DNA of 64,000 nt from Phlegmacium glaucopus (lineage: Eukaryota; Basidiomycota; Agaricomycetes; Agaricales; Cortinariaceae), in assembly GCA_015039465.1 (NCBI GenBank), contig MU130549.1, positions 183,930 through 247,929 of the forward strand. The letters are read 5' to 3'. Under the pieces are notes generated by a model, which saw only the letters and a program-made list of their open reading frames with translations, ran no database searches and was not told where the DNA came from. Position numbers and translations under genes: made by a program. The first letter of the stretch is position 1. Every line of letters starts with the position of its first letter. Shown here piece after piece: positions 47,174-59,600 of this stretch.

Positions 47174-47636
47174 TTAATCCAAGTTGATCCGAATGCTACT
47201 CCGAAATGAAATCTTCTGCACGTCTTTGCCCTCGTATTTAACCTGGTACTCCCTAGCTGACGACACATAATAGAATTCCTCTGTACAGTCCGAAGTACCG
47301 GTACCGACCAGGATTCTGATGGGGCCGTCATTCATATCATTCACATCATTCACGTCCCAAACAGAGATCTTGTCTTCGATGAGACAACGTTTGCCATCAG
47401 CGCTGACGAAGTCGAGAAAATATAAACCTGAATGCAGGGGAGTGATGCGGCCAGTGACTGGGCCAATGACATTGTAGCCACAAGGAAATGTTTTCGTTTC
47501 AGCGGTAGCGACCTTGTCCACCTGCGGATGCACAACGATTAAGATCCGCATTGGGACGATCCAAGACACTTACTCGACTATCAAAGATCGGATATGGCAG
47601 ATTAGAGTACTCTTCTGAAGTTTGGCTAAAAGACAT
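47174..47636 (-). CDS. Hypothetical 136-residue protein, unidentified
   Basis: Two exons (47574-47636, 47174-47521) with a GTAAGT...CCGCAG intron join in phase. The product looks like a compact beta-rich domain: TFPCGYNVIGPVTGRITPLH, SGLYFLDFVSADGKRCLIED, then VLVG-type strands and EEFYYVSSAREYQVKYEGKD. A short acidic repeat (VWDVNDVNDMNDG) lies in the middle. No signal peptide. I do not recognise the family; a small lectin or beta-sandwich protein is possible. The MITE at 46702-47105 sits in the 3' flank and may supply the polyadenylation region. Confidence 0.65.
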
Positions 47637-47759
47637 TGGAGGAGATTGGAGGTGGTAGAAGAACAAAGTTTGAAACAAGTGTTGGTTTCTTGGGTAAACA
47701 GACGTCAATAACGCGACCGTGACCACTGACTGGAGACAATTACCCGTTTGCTAGTGTTG

Positions 47760-48085
47760 TTCAATTGTCGGTGTTACAAGATTCATGTCTTACAGATATT
47801 GATATCAATGAAGACAATGGGCATAAGTATCTACTCATGGGCGTCAGTTTCTTGTCACAAATCCGCATTTGTAAATTGTAATGCTTACACTTGCTTGGCT
47901 ACGTATTGCCTCTTCGGGCTTATGACTCGACGTCGTTTCAATCACATGCTATCGAACTGTTCCTGCCGAATCTCTGCACCTCTGGCGATCCTAACTACAT
48001 CAAGATTAGTATACCGCAGTACATGACGTGGGAGCAAACACAATTTGAAAAGGTGTTATTTATGCTGACTTGAGGTCATGCTAAT
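47760..48085 (+). other. Coding-like fragments, unidentified
   Basis: Short protein-like frames (LTDIDINEDNGHKYLLMGVS; SHAIELFLPNLCTSGDPNYI) occur in different frames without good splice sites. Possibly a decayed gene. From 48086 to 48826 I see nothing supportable. Confidence 0.3.
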
Positions 48086-48830
48086 GACTCATGCATGTTA
48101 TTATATTACTAAAGGCATTCGCTATGTAAGCAAAGGATGTCAAATAAGCGCCCACTTTCCTGTACTTCTTCTTGACCTCGGGGGTTGTTTTTGTGTCTAT
48201 TGGTGTCTCGGATACATCATCTGACTCCAGGTGTTGACCGCAGCTTCATCGTGGCGACCTCGTGGTTGTGGCCCTGTATCTCCCACAAGCCTGTCATTTA
48301 GGATGGTTTTCATGACTCATTCCCCTCCAGGGCTCCTGACAAACGCAATTACCTTTCTTTCGTTAGAACTCACGTCGCCTATTCAGGCCGGCAGTACTTC
48401 GTCAGCTTAAACTGGATACTTGACTGACTTCTTTGATCCCTGCACCCTGGTACAACCTACAGATATTTCCGCACTTTGATGCCACTATCTGATCAATTAA
48501 TTCTGCGATTTGGAAATTATGGCACTACGGCGGATTTATCGAATCTACAATCAGTGGTGGAAGTCAAGAAGAGACCTTTCCAGTGCCATGCGCAGTCACC
48601 TCTCGGCCACCATTATACCGCAACTTCCCCCTTGCTCTTCAGCTCTTTCCCACTGGAAAATTCCCCTTAAATAATACTTGAACCAATGCATTGGGCCTTT
48701 TTCTGCATGATCTCTTAGGATCTCTCCCAGAGATGGACCTCAGTTGCTTAAATCCGTGAGCGTGGATAAACAGATAAAATTTGTGACTCGACCTGGACGT
48801 GTTTTTTTAATCATGAAACGACATCATTAA

Positions 48831-49028
48831 AGGATAATGTCTCTGCGGTTCCGAAGGGTTAGTGTTTGTCGACCCCCAGATAAGAGGTATTTGTCGAGTT
48901 TTTTGCTGTTATGACATGCTCGTTTCAGTCGATCGTCAGAAGTAGGCTGAGCGTTGTCGTATGCTCAGCCTACTTCTGAGCTTTGCACGATCGACTGAAG
49001 CGTTCGGAACCGCAAAAGATATTATTCT
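48831..49028. mobile_element. Fold-back MITE with TTAA target duplication (piggyBac-like)
   Basis: Termini AGGATAATGTCT (left) and the reverse complement of AGATATTATTCT (right) are flanked by TTAA on both sides (48827-48830, 49029-49032). Inside, further inverted repeats nest: GCGGTTCCGAA, TTCAGTCGATCG and a perfect 17-bp stem TCAGAAGTAGGCTGAGC with a 10-base loop at the centre. No coding capacity. TTAA targeting is the hallmark of piggyBac-type elements. Confidence 0.85.
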
Positions 49029-49032
49029 TTAA

Positions 49033-50196
49033 ATATATGACTTGATTCTTTCCCAATTGTTGAACAGAACCAGGTGACCTTTTGTCCCAATTTTATTTCA
49101 TCATTCGATCTCGAACGGTCCAAACAAAGAAACAAATGGCGAGAGCACATGCTTGTACCATACTGAGTTTCAAAGTTAGTGCTTTATCTTGACGCCCACT
49201 TACACTGGTACTCATTCACCACTAATACATGCTCTCTGGTTCCCAGCGGCCATTTAGCTCAGGATTTGGATAATTGGCGATATTTGAAAGCCATATCGGG
49301 CTGACAAAAGTACACCATTCCGCCGAAACCCCGAGTCAGTCAGCAAAGTCCTGGATTTATAAACCATCCACTGTCACGATTAGTGAGCTATATTTACATA
49401 GCATGACTCCCTGCCAGTGAGAATAGGACTTACTCGATCTTCATTCTTCGCAATCGACCCGGATTGGTTCAAATAATACCTAAAGATGCAACAATATCAT
49501 AATTATAAACAATGGTATTGATCTAGATTTTGTCTATCAATTAACCCCATCTCTGTAATACTGTGACACGGTATATTTCAAGGTTGAGAAACACCAGGTT
49601 TCACAAGATGGGGTACGAATTACTTTTACTAGCCAGTAGGATCCGATACTGCGCGCACTGGTTTTCCTTGAAAGCGCCAGCTATTTCCGGGAACATCGCG
49701 AGTCATGCCACAAATCAGTTACCAAGGAAAATCAATCACCGCAAGTTCACTTGCATTATTCACGGAACAGGGAGTTCATTATATGTCAAATATATAATAG
49801 TGATGATAGTCACTGCGCGCCCGTCCTCGCATTCCTGAGCCAGGCCGCGCGTTCACATCTGTCAGATCGGCTGAGATGAGTAAGAATTACTAGTATACGA
49901 TATTGTATATTATGTGGCGTAGAGCCGAAGTAGAAGACGGTGCCGTAGGTTCGTAGTTACAAATGACCATGGTAAAATCAACGATATCTGGTCCAGAGTG
50001 AAAAAGAGAGGGAAAACATGTACAAAAAAAGCATCATAGTCCCAAAGTACCTTCCAGGAAACAAATAAACAGAACTTGAACAATGATAGATAGCATAATT
50101 AGACATGCGTGAAAATACTGAGATGGGGGAAGGGAATAGACTGGTGCCAAGTTGGAACGTATAGGATGGCTTTTTCGGATGCGAAAATTTGGAGGA
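49033..50196. other. No gene seen
   Basis: The longest frame (49563-49838) shows no motif and lacks a coding-like composition. The last 150 bases are the HSP20 3' flank. Confidence 0.55.
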
Positions 50197-50896
50197 TTAC
50201 TGGAGGGAAGTACCTGCAGTAGCCATTGATGTTGGAGGACTCGAGGTATGAGGACGTCTTGTGCGCACTGCGGCAGGTGACCTTGGCCATGTCACCGTCA
50301 GCATACCTTCGTTGAGACTAGCTTTGACGTCTGACTCCTATAGAATATTTAGTCAGCCAGTTGCTAAACGATAAAGAAGAAATGGAAGTTTACCTTGAGA
50401 CCATCGGGAATACGAATCGAACGGCGAAAGGTCCCATAACGCAACTCTTGTATTGGGATACTCGGATTTGGCGCTGGAATACCATCCTCTGTCGTATCCT
50501 GAGGTCGAGCCTCAGATCGTTGCGTTGTATTGTATGATGGTCCTCGTTCACCCAAAACAACCAGATGTCCGTCTAGAATATGCAACGAGACATCGCTTGT
50601 CTTTATACCGGGAATTTCAAACACGGCAGTGAGGTTAGACTCTGCGGGATCATCTATAAGGTCCATACTAGAAAAAATATCGGAAAACGAGTGAAATATA
50701 CATATTTTCCGACGTACCGTGGAGTGTATTCAGAAGGATTTGATGGAGTGGATTGAGGTGCAACGACTCGAAGTTTGCCAGACTTTATGGCTTCTATGCA
50801 TTTGAGATTTGCAGCTCGGTTAACGGCTCGGACAAAAGCTGGATGTCTAAACGCCTCGAAACTCTGACGGTCTGTTCGGGATAGTGATGAGGTCAT
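50197..50896 (-). CDS. Small heat-shock protein (HSP20/alpha-crystallin family)
   Basis: ATP-independent chaperone that holds unfolding proteins, cytosolic. Three exons (50718-50896, 50394-50667, 50197-50337) join in phase into 197 residues. The N-terminal region is about 60 residues (MTSSLSRTDRQSFEAFRHPA). The alpha-crystallin domain is canonical: MDLIDDPAESNLTAVFEIPG, IKTSDVSLHILDGHLVVLGE, RYGTFRRSIRIPDGLKESDV, KASLNEGMLTVTWP. A Ser/Thr/Pro tail follows. An insertion of about 25 residues (RSEARPQDTTEDGIPAPNPS) lies in the loop between strands, longer than in short HSP20s. The first two introns are GT-AG. The start is the second in-frame ATG, because the upstream extension (to 51040) reads like leader sequence. 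Confidence 0.9.
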
Positions 50897-51068
50897 TGTG
50901 TGGAGACTCCAAATAATACGAGAGGAGGAAATGTAGATTGCTAACTTCTGGACGCGTCCTTTTATAGTGCCCATTCGGCTATATCCGACCCGGTCTAGAT
51001 GGGTCCATTGTCGAAAATTGGGGACTTGAGCATGAGTCATGACGGTCGAGGCGATGATGACACACCCT

Positions 51069-51083
51069 CGAAACTTGTGGAAG
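51069..51083. promoter_or_regulatory. Heat-shock-element-like motif
   Basis: CGAAACTTGTGGAAG gives three alternating five-base units (nGAAn, nTTnn with one mismatch, nGAAn), 173 bases upstream of the HSP20 start. It would fit HSF control but is imperfect and lies between two divergent genes. Confidence 0.35.
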
Positions 51084-51124
51084 TTCTTCTTAGCCGCTAG
51101 CAGACGGGTACGCTCGGGTAAACA

Positions 51125-51458
51125 ATGCGAGATCCCCCGCTACCATCGTTCCGGCCCACTTTCTCTCGCTATGAGGCTGTGCTGCAAGATTTTGAATCCG
51201 AGTCATTGACAGTGAAGCAGAATGACAAAGTTGATGACACAGTTGGAGAGTCATGGTATATTACTCCACGACAATCGGTCATGGTGGTGTAAGCTAAGGC
51301 CTGAGCACGATGCCAGTGAGGAATGCAATGGTGGAGTTGGCTTTCATGATCCGCAAAGCCTCAAGGTGGTTCCAACCCTCCGATATTTGCAATACGCAGT
51401 CCAGCCAAGCCTAGCCAAGCTGATTGCACCGGTTTCGGCTGACCTACCGATCACGTGA
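51125..51458 (+). CDS. Possible small two-exon gene, unidentified
   Basis: Exon 51125-51255 and exon 51299-51458 join in phase across a 43-base GTATAT...CTAAG intron and give 96 residues. The N-terminus reads MRDPPLPSFRPTFSRYEAVL and the C-terminus LRYLQYAVQPSLAKLIAPVS. The centre is acidic and Ser-rich. The intron is short even for this genome and the codon pattern is only moderately convincing. Divergent from HSP20 with 228 bases between starts. No family recognised. Confidence 0.4.
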
Positions 51459-51558
51459 CTGTATTTCTCAGCAAATATCAGTTAGTCACGACGGGTGTGG
51501 CACTGGAACTTGAAACTTGGAATTTGATCTGGCAGCATTGCATAATACCTCAAGAGAC

Positions 51559-53291
51559 ATGTCAAAAGTAGTATTTGGTGCGTAAGGTCTTTTATTGTCA
51601 GCAGAATTAGTTTTTTTATACAGTGCGTCAGTCGGTAATGTGCCCTATAATATGGGCGAAGACCAGCTCATCGATGTCTTCAAGTCAGTCGGCCAAGTCA
51701 TAGGATTTAGGTACTGTCGCTACTCTTAGACTCATCTTGACTACTATACCTTGGCTAAATCGATGTCACTCAACCTTCAGACTGGTATTCGACAGGGACA
51801 CAGGCAAACCGAAGGGGTACGGTTTTTGTGAATTCGCGGGTACATCAGTTTATTCTTTGTATGCTTGAACGTGGACTCCGTCTGACCTGAAGTCTACTTC
51901 TTTTCCTCAAATTTGCAATCCCTTCGTGAACCTCAAATAACATCAACCGAACAATGCGTTCAATTCGCTCACACGCGCTCAAATCATGAAAAATGAAAAT
52001 CACAACACCAACCAAATCGTGTCATGTCGGGGATCTGAAAACCTTTCTTGCATTGTATCATGACCGAAAAAACGTGAATTTTCAACGGATTTGTAATTTG
52101 TATTATTATCTGTGCCATCTTTTCACCCTGTCTAGACCATGAGACAGCAGCCTCAGCCGTCCGAAACCTGAACAATACCGATGTCGGTGGCCGGCCTCTT
52201 CGAATTGACCTTGCGGATTCAGATCCGTTCCTTGAAGGAAAGACAACAGTAAGAGGAGAACTCTTAGATGGTGGTTTTCCGGGTCCCTCAGAACCTCGGT
52301 CACAATGGCGCGCACCTGGTGGGCGTGCACCCGAAACAGAAGCATTTCTCGCAAGTCTGCCATCCGGCATCCAAGTACCAAAAGGTTCATCAGTCCTCGA
52401 TAGCATTAGCCAAACGCTTGCCAGTATGGCTCCCAATCACCTCATGGAAGTATTAGCCCAAATGAAGGTACTAGGCCTTTTAGTCGTTGTAATACCACTG
52501 CGTTAACCTAATAATCATCAGGCTTTCGTGATAACTCATCCTGACCATGCTCGAATTTTGCTTGTCAAGCTGCCGCAACTTGCCTACGCCCTTTTTCAAG
52601 CCTTGTTGTTAAACAAAATTGTAGATTCTGCGATTTTAGAGCGAATGCTTGCGACATCTCGAGCACCAGGCGGTGCACCTTTGGCTGGGTCTTCACCAGC
52701 ACAATCTCAGATCCCTCCTTCAGCTCGTCCACCTATACCCATGCCCCCTCATCTCCAACAGCAACAGCAACAGCCCCCTTCGCATTACCCGCCACACATG
52801 CCCCCCTTCCCGCCCACTGGATTACAGCATTCTCCAGCCATGTCTGCGAACACGCCCCCCGCCTCCGCCATGTTTTCTCATCAGCAGCAACATATTTCTC
52901 ATCATCCTCCGCCGGCGATGCCTCCTATATCTGCACAGATGTACCGACCACCGCCGCCTCCGGCTCAACCTCAACCAACACCAGTTACAATCCAATCTTC
53001 CAATTCTATGTTCTCTCAACCCAAACAACCAGCTGCTTTACCCGAGATCAGTGAAACTCAACGTGTATGTCGACTTTTTTATCTTCATTTTCTTTCTATA
53101 ATACATTCTTATATTGATGCTTCTAGGCGATGTTGATGCAAGTCCTCAGCCTGACACCGGAGCAGATCAATGGCCTTGCTGAACCAGAACGAGCCGCTAT
53201 CAATCAACTAGTTCGTTTTGATCTATCTTTCTGAGATTGACGACTGACGGTTCCCCAGAGGAACCAATTTATGGGTCTCGGTAACACTTGA
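51559..53291 (+). CDS. Cleavage stimulation factor CstF64 / RNA15
   Basis: RNA-binding subunit of the pre-mRNA 3'-end cleavage machinery; it binds the downstream GU-rich element. Seven exons (51559-51577, 51632-51710, 51781-51839, 52136-52467, 52522-53064, 53127-53210, 53259-53291) join in phase into 382 residues. The RRM (residues 3-80) has RNP2 VVFVGNV and RNP1 KGYGFCEF. The hinge domain follows near residues 130-210 (APNHLMEVLAQMKAFVITHP, LPQLAYALFQALLLNKI). The middle is Pro/Gln/His-rich. The C-terminal domain (MLMQVLSLTPEQINGLAEPE, RNQFMGLGNT) is the Pcf11-binding three-helix module. Intron 3 is unusually long here (296 bases). The first exon is only 19 bases. Confidence 0.93.
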
Positions 53292-53598
53292 AAGGTCGAT
53301 CCTGCTCCTGGCTTTCAAGCCATCTTCCTAAAATTAAAAATTACTCGTACATGTAGTCACTTTTTATGATACATAGTTCAATTATTTGCATCCTTTTTAT
53401 CTTATCTTTTGTGTGAACATTTTTTTGGCCGACATCGATGTGCTCTTTCCAACGTGACTCGACCAATTTTGGATGCAGGCTCTGACTCGATTTCAAGTAT
53501 TTCTTACTTCAAATCATTGCTTGAGATTATCGTCTTACCAAGTATCACCCCGTTGTTTTACTCATCGCTGTACAGCAACACGAATAAGAGCTTACTCA

Positions 53599-56585
53599 AT
53601 GGCTCACCCCACCGCTTCTTCATCCCAACCTGCTCAGATCCCAGCTTTAGATAGCCCACATGCCAATGCTGGGGATAAAGCACCCAAAGAAAAGAAAGGA
53701 AAACTAGTTAATACCAGCGATTTCCCATTAGAAGTGCGTTTTTCTCTCTTTAATTAGCTTGATCATTTGACTGAACCCAATGGGTTAGCTTCAACCACCT
53801 CCAGCATTTTTTGACCACCGTTTGAAAATATTTAATGAATTGAAAGCAGAGTACGATGCTTTCGTTGCAGGTATGTATTACACAAAAGGATCGCGCACGA
53901 ACTTGCACTGATGGTTCAATACTTGCGCAGCTCAACCTCGAGAAGAAATTACTGTTACGATGCCTGATGGTTCCGAACGAAAGGCCAAAAGTTGGGAGAC
54001 GAGTCCCATGGATGTTGCGAAAGAGGTATCGAAAAGTTTGTCTGAGCGTATCGTCATTGCAAAGGTGCATCTTTTACACATCTCAAAACGCTTCCATCCA
54101 TTTTTAAAATTACTTTTTTTATTCCAAGGTGGACGGCGTGCTGTGGGATTTGGAACGGCCACTCGAAAAACCTTGCAAGCTCGAGCTATTAGATTTTGAA
54201 CACCCAGAAGGTATGCTGACGCTTTGAGTGGTCAAACACAAAAGTTCTTTGACGCGTGCATACACAGGAAAAAAGGTCTTTTGGCATTCTTCTGCACATG
54301 TTCTTGGAGAAGCCGCAGAGAGACATTATGGTTGCCATCTATGCCTCGGCCCCCCCACCGACGACGGATTTTTCTACGAGATGGCTATTGAGGAACGGTA
54401 ACCATTGAAAACTGTGACTGTCTATTATCATTCTAACGGACCTTTATTAGACCAGTCACCAACGCTGATTATCCAGCCCTTGAGAAAGTGTCTGAGAGCG
54501 CTATCAAGGAAAAGCAGAAATTTGAGAGATTGGTCGTATCAAAGGAGAAGCTATTGGAGATGTTTAACGTGCGCCAACTTGAAAATTTCTTCAAAACATT
54601 TTGAACTGTTCTGCTCACATCTTGCCATAGTATAACAAATACAAAAAGTACTTGATCGAAACCAAGGTTCCTGATGGTACCTCTACGACGGTATATCGCT
54701 GTGGTCCCATGGTTGATTTGTGCGTTGGCCCGCACATCCCCCACACGGGCAAAATAAAGGCATTTATGGTTACCAAGGTACGTCTTTCACTCTTTGAACA
54801 CGGGTGTAAATTTACGCAATTACTCAGAACTCGGCTTCATACTTCCTTGGCGACTCCAACAACGAATCTCTGCAACGTATCTATGGAATCTCCTTCCCAG
54901 ACAAAAAACAGTTGGCGGAATATAAGTTGTTCCTTGCTGAAGCCGCCAAGCGTGATCATAGGAAGATCGGCAAAGAGCAAGAGCTTTTCTTCTTCAATGA
55001 CCTGAGCCCGGGAAGTTGCTTCTTCTTGCCACACGGAACGAGGATATACAACTCCCTGGTGGAGCTGATGCGAGTCCGTTGTTTTCTGAACCTATGTCTT
55101 TCCCTCTGTTTCTGACCCAACAATAGTCTGAATATTTCAAACGAGGATACCAAGAAGGTGAGGCTCCTCCTTTTCAACTAGCTTCAAATCGTCATCTAAC
55201 GCAGTCATTCCAGTCATCTCGCCGAATATGTACAACAGCAAACTTTGGGAAACCTCTGGCCATTGGCAGAATTACAAAGATGACATGTTTGTTTTAGACG
55301 TAGAGAAGGAGAAATGGGCCCTCAAACCCATGAATTGCCCTGGTCACTGCTTGATTTTTGACTCTCGTGATCGCAGCTACAAGGAACTGCCTATTCGAAT
55401 GGCAGAATTTGGAATTATCCACCGAAATGAAGCAAGTGGTGCGTTGACGGGGTTGACTCGTGTGAGGAGATTTGTGCAAGATGATACCCACGTCTTCTGT
55501 ATGCCATCTCAAGTGAGTACTTCTCTTACTTGTTCCCTTGAAGCGCCGTGCGGACGCTTATTGCATATTTACAGCTCGAAGACGAAATTAGCGCGTTGTT
55601 CGATTTCATGCAACATATCTATGGTTTATTCGGATTTGAATTCCACTTAGAACTTTCTACACGTCCAGACAACTATCTCGGTGCAATTGAGACTTGGAAT
55701 CAGGCTGAAGATGCAAGTCCAGCCTCTCTTTTTGCGACTGAACTCTATCTCACTCTTCAACCTTTCGCAGCAACTCAGACAAGCACTTGAGAAGCATTAT
55801 CCAGGAAAATGGGAGTTGAACCCAGGTGATGGTGCTTTCTACGGACCAAAAATTGATATCACCATCAGTGATGCTCTTCGCCGTTCGTTCCAATGTGCCA
55901 CGATCCAACTAGACTTCCAGCTGCCGGAACGCTTCAATCTTAGGTATCGTTCCGCTGACGAGGCAGCGATGATGCGACCGGTCATCATTCACCGTGCAAT
56001 TCTGGGTAGTCTCGAACGCTTTATTGCTATCATCACCGAACACTTCGCTGGAAAATGGTATGTGATCTTGCATATCTTATTCTTGGTTAACATGAGCACT
56101 GCTGCGCAGGCCTTTCTGGATATCCCCTCGTCAGATACTCTTGATTCCTGTCGCAGCCCCTTATGTGGGTCAATTTTATTTTCAACTGCCTTTGGGCTAT
56201 GCTGATCTTTTTTTTTATCGTCATGTTAACAGAAAGACTACGCAGCGGAAATTACAGACCGCCTCAGCGCCCTTGGATTGTTCGCTGATGTAGATAACGG
56301 TGAGAATACCTTGCCAAAGAAGATCAGGAATGGAGAAATTGCGCAGTACAACTTCATCTTGGGTTAGTACCTGCATCATAATTCTTTCATCTCTACTGAT
56401 ACTAAAAGGGTCCCTGTTCAATAATAGTTGTTGGTCAAGAGGAGCTTGATGCCCGTTCTGTCAACGTCCGCAATCGTGATGATGTCGGTACAAAATCAAA
56501 GGGTGAAATGGTGCCCCTCGATAAAGTTGTAGATCAGCTGGTAGCATTGAAAAAGGCCCGGAGTCTTGCTAACAAACTTGGGTAA
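53599..56585 (+). CDS. ths1: Threonyl-tRNA synthetase, cytosolic
   Basis: Charges tRNA-Thr with threonine (class II synthetase). The gene is split by about twelve introns; the first exons are 53599-53733, 53789-53870, 53931-54064, 54129-54210, 54268-54397 and 54451-54568, all in phase. Order of domains: short Lys-rich N-terminus, TGS domain ([20 protein letters not shown]), editing domain ([20 protein letters not shown], with the zinc/water-binding His, and [20 protein letters not shown]), then the catalytic core: [12 protein letters not shown] (motif 1 region), [12 protein letters not shown] (zinc Cys), [20 protein letters not shown] (motif 2), DDTHVFC (zinc His), [20 protein letters not shown] and [19 protein letters not shown] (motif 3). 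The anticodon-binding domain ([20 protein letters not shown] ... [18 protein letters not shown]) closes the protein. No mitochondrial targeting sequence is evident. Converges on VPS15 with 106 bases between stops. Confidence 0.96.
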
Positions 56586-56691
56586 TAGATTGGAAAATTC
56601 TGCTTGATTAATTACGGATTCCAAATATCCTATGTCATGATAAGAAAAGAATCTAAAAGTCAGGTCTTACTAAATAAATTACGCTACACCA

Positions 56692-59600
56692 TCATTGACT
56701 CTGTTCGACTTGCTCTACTCGCCATACTTTGATCACGCCCGCGCGATCTCCACTGATGATGCCCCCTCGAAATGGTGAATCGATACATGCAATTGCTGTA
56801 ATAACATCTTGGTGGCGTTTCAGAAGGTTTTGTTGGCTGTTTGTAATCAAAGATATCCTTTGAGGAGGTCGATTTGCTGAACTACTGGCAGGCTGCCGCG
56901 GGCAAGTCTCAACATAGGTTGCTGCTTCATCACCGGTAGACATACTGTATGATGTTAAGCAAATGCGTATAAGGGTCTAGGAGATAAAAAAAGACTTACT
57001 TGTACCAAGGTTTCTCATGGTCTAACTCTAGTCCACTTAACACGGTCGTCCTGTCAAATTTCCCTAGATCCCACAAGCGGATTTTCGAGTCTTCAGATCC
57101 AGTTATCATATAACCCCGGCTAGTCATACGAGAACCAAAACTATGTTCCAACTCTCCAAACTCGGACCTGAGAGATGTCACATAACCACCAAAATCGGAT
57201 CCAACTACCAAGGCACGAATGTCGGAAGCAGGAGGCTGAGGCAGTTCTTCAGTAGAGGATTGGCGCGATGTATCGTCCAAATGATTCTTATTTTGACGTG
57301 AACGAACAAGTGCTGCGATCGCAGCAGCAGGGGTAGTTTCGGCGTCAGCGCCAAGCATTTCCTGGGGTTCTGGAATTGCATCTGCAGGCGAACCTGTCCG
57401 GGTGAGAAAGGTCTCGACAAGGATAGCCTTTTCAATGTCCCAAACTTCAACCAATGGAGTTGAAGAACGATCTGAGCCTTTCTTTGAGGTTTCCACGGCG
57501 ACCATTACCCATTTCCCTCTACCCTTTGATGGATGTATAACACACTGGTGCACCCTCACTGATCGGCCAGAAGACGCCACCCCCACATGCCAACTTCGAA
57601 TCAGAAGCCCAAATCGTTTGTCCCATAGTGTGAGAACGCCAGTAGAAGTTCCAACAACAATCCAAGTTCTCTTCCGATCTATACATATCGAGGTGATGGG
57701 ACCATAATGTCGAGGATTCTCCATAGTTTGAAGGACCCCCATTGTTCTAAGGTCCAGAACAGTAATAACAGAGTGCGTTGTGGCATATACAAGGTTTGAA
57801 GCAGAATCTGAGAAAAGAAGTTTTGTGAGTATCACGACCGATGATAATCCTGCAATAAAGATACCTGTGTTGAAATGGGTCATGCAAGTGATGTATTCCC
57901 CTACGTTATCCATTCGATGTTCCCGTATTACTTGCAACTTGTTATATTTCGGTAAAGCCCCGCCCTGCGTTGTGTGAACCCTAACCACATGCAAACTCCC
58001 ATCGTCCGCCGCACTGGCGAAGCAATGAACTCCTTCTAGGATGCAAACACACTTGACTCTCGCATGGTGTTGGCCATACGTATGTCTTGGCTTGCTCGTC
58101 ACATTACGTTCCAGTCTTGCAGTGTCCCATACTTTGACTGTTTTATCATCTGAAGATGTGACAAAGAACATGTGATCAGGAGACACAGCAAGCCCAGTGA
58201 TAGCCTCAGAGTGTGAACACAAAGTCGCGAGGAGAGATGCTTCCGTGCGTTTTGTCGTCCCATCTCGTGACGAAAAAGTGTGCCGTGCTGCGTTGCGACG
58301 TCGAATAGGGCCTTCGTGAACTTTAGGACCGAAATCTTGCTGTAATTCTCGATTGTTATCTAGATAAAGATGTTCAAGAAGGTTGCTTATTCCAGGCTCT
58401 TGGCCGTCTACGACCCATAGTAAATAAAAAAAGACATAATCACAGCGAACAAGTCAAATACACACCATAAGTAGAGATAGCAAGTAGTGAGGGTGGATGA
58501 GGTATGTGTGGACCCCGTAAGGTCATTGACATCGACATCGGAGACGACCTTCCGGACTCATCAGGAGATCCATCAAGACGCATCTTCGAATGTGAGTCAA
58601 GTAGACCAATCGCATTCGTTTTTGAGGAGCCCACGGCGGGAGCAGCCTTTTGACCATCTGTACTGCCAACATGGAGTCTGCTTGATGGACGGAACGAAAC
58701 TGAATTTGCTGTCGATACTATTGACTCGGTGGGACTGTCCGGACGTTCTGGTATTGGAGGAGTTGGAACTGGTAATAAGGAAGTGGTGGAGGAGCTGGCC
58801 ATGGGTGATGATGTATTTCGAAGATCTCGTGGGGTAACATTAGCCACGCCCACAGAGGACGTTGAACCATTTATAGTAGCCAGTCTCCGGCGCAAATCTT
58901 CAAAGGGGGCTCCAGCACTACTAAATTCACTCGTAGATACTTTATGAAGGCGGGAAGGACTGAGGATAGGCGTTCTAGAGGAAGAGGAAGTAACCGATCG
59001 TCGCGAGGACATTGAGGGGAGTCGAGATGATCGTGCATTCAGATCCGTATTTCTTGCTTTCAAGAAGACGGTCTGTGGGACAACCCCAAGCTTTTGAAAC
59101 TCTACGCTGCCGATGACCTTGAGGTTGTGTCCCGTATCAGGTTCGAAGTTCAATCGAGATGCAAAACTTGATGTGGCATTCGCAAGTTTCAAGATATACT
59201 CCCGCATTGCCAGAAGCTTACTCTCGTCGCTTGACGTCATGCCTAGTTGTTGTAGCTTCGTTAAATGCATTTCATCCCTGATTAATTGATCACTGTTAAC
59301 AAGGGTCCAGAAAATAAGGTTATTAGGCACTCACTCTTCTGACTTATTTCTAGCGATCCCAGCATTTCCGGTTTTGCGCACAGAGACAACACTCTCTCGG
59401 GGAGACTCGATCTTAGCACCTCTTCGTGGACCTCTCCAAAATGTAGATTTATCAGCTTTCATAGCCCATTGCACAGAAGCATCTAGAATTTGCCTCGGAA
59501 GCTGTGCATACCATTCAATGGTTAGACAACATATTGGCTGGACAATGTGAGGCTTACGGGCGGCTTCATAGCAGTAAGTAAACTTTGCTCGTCAATTGTC

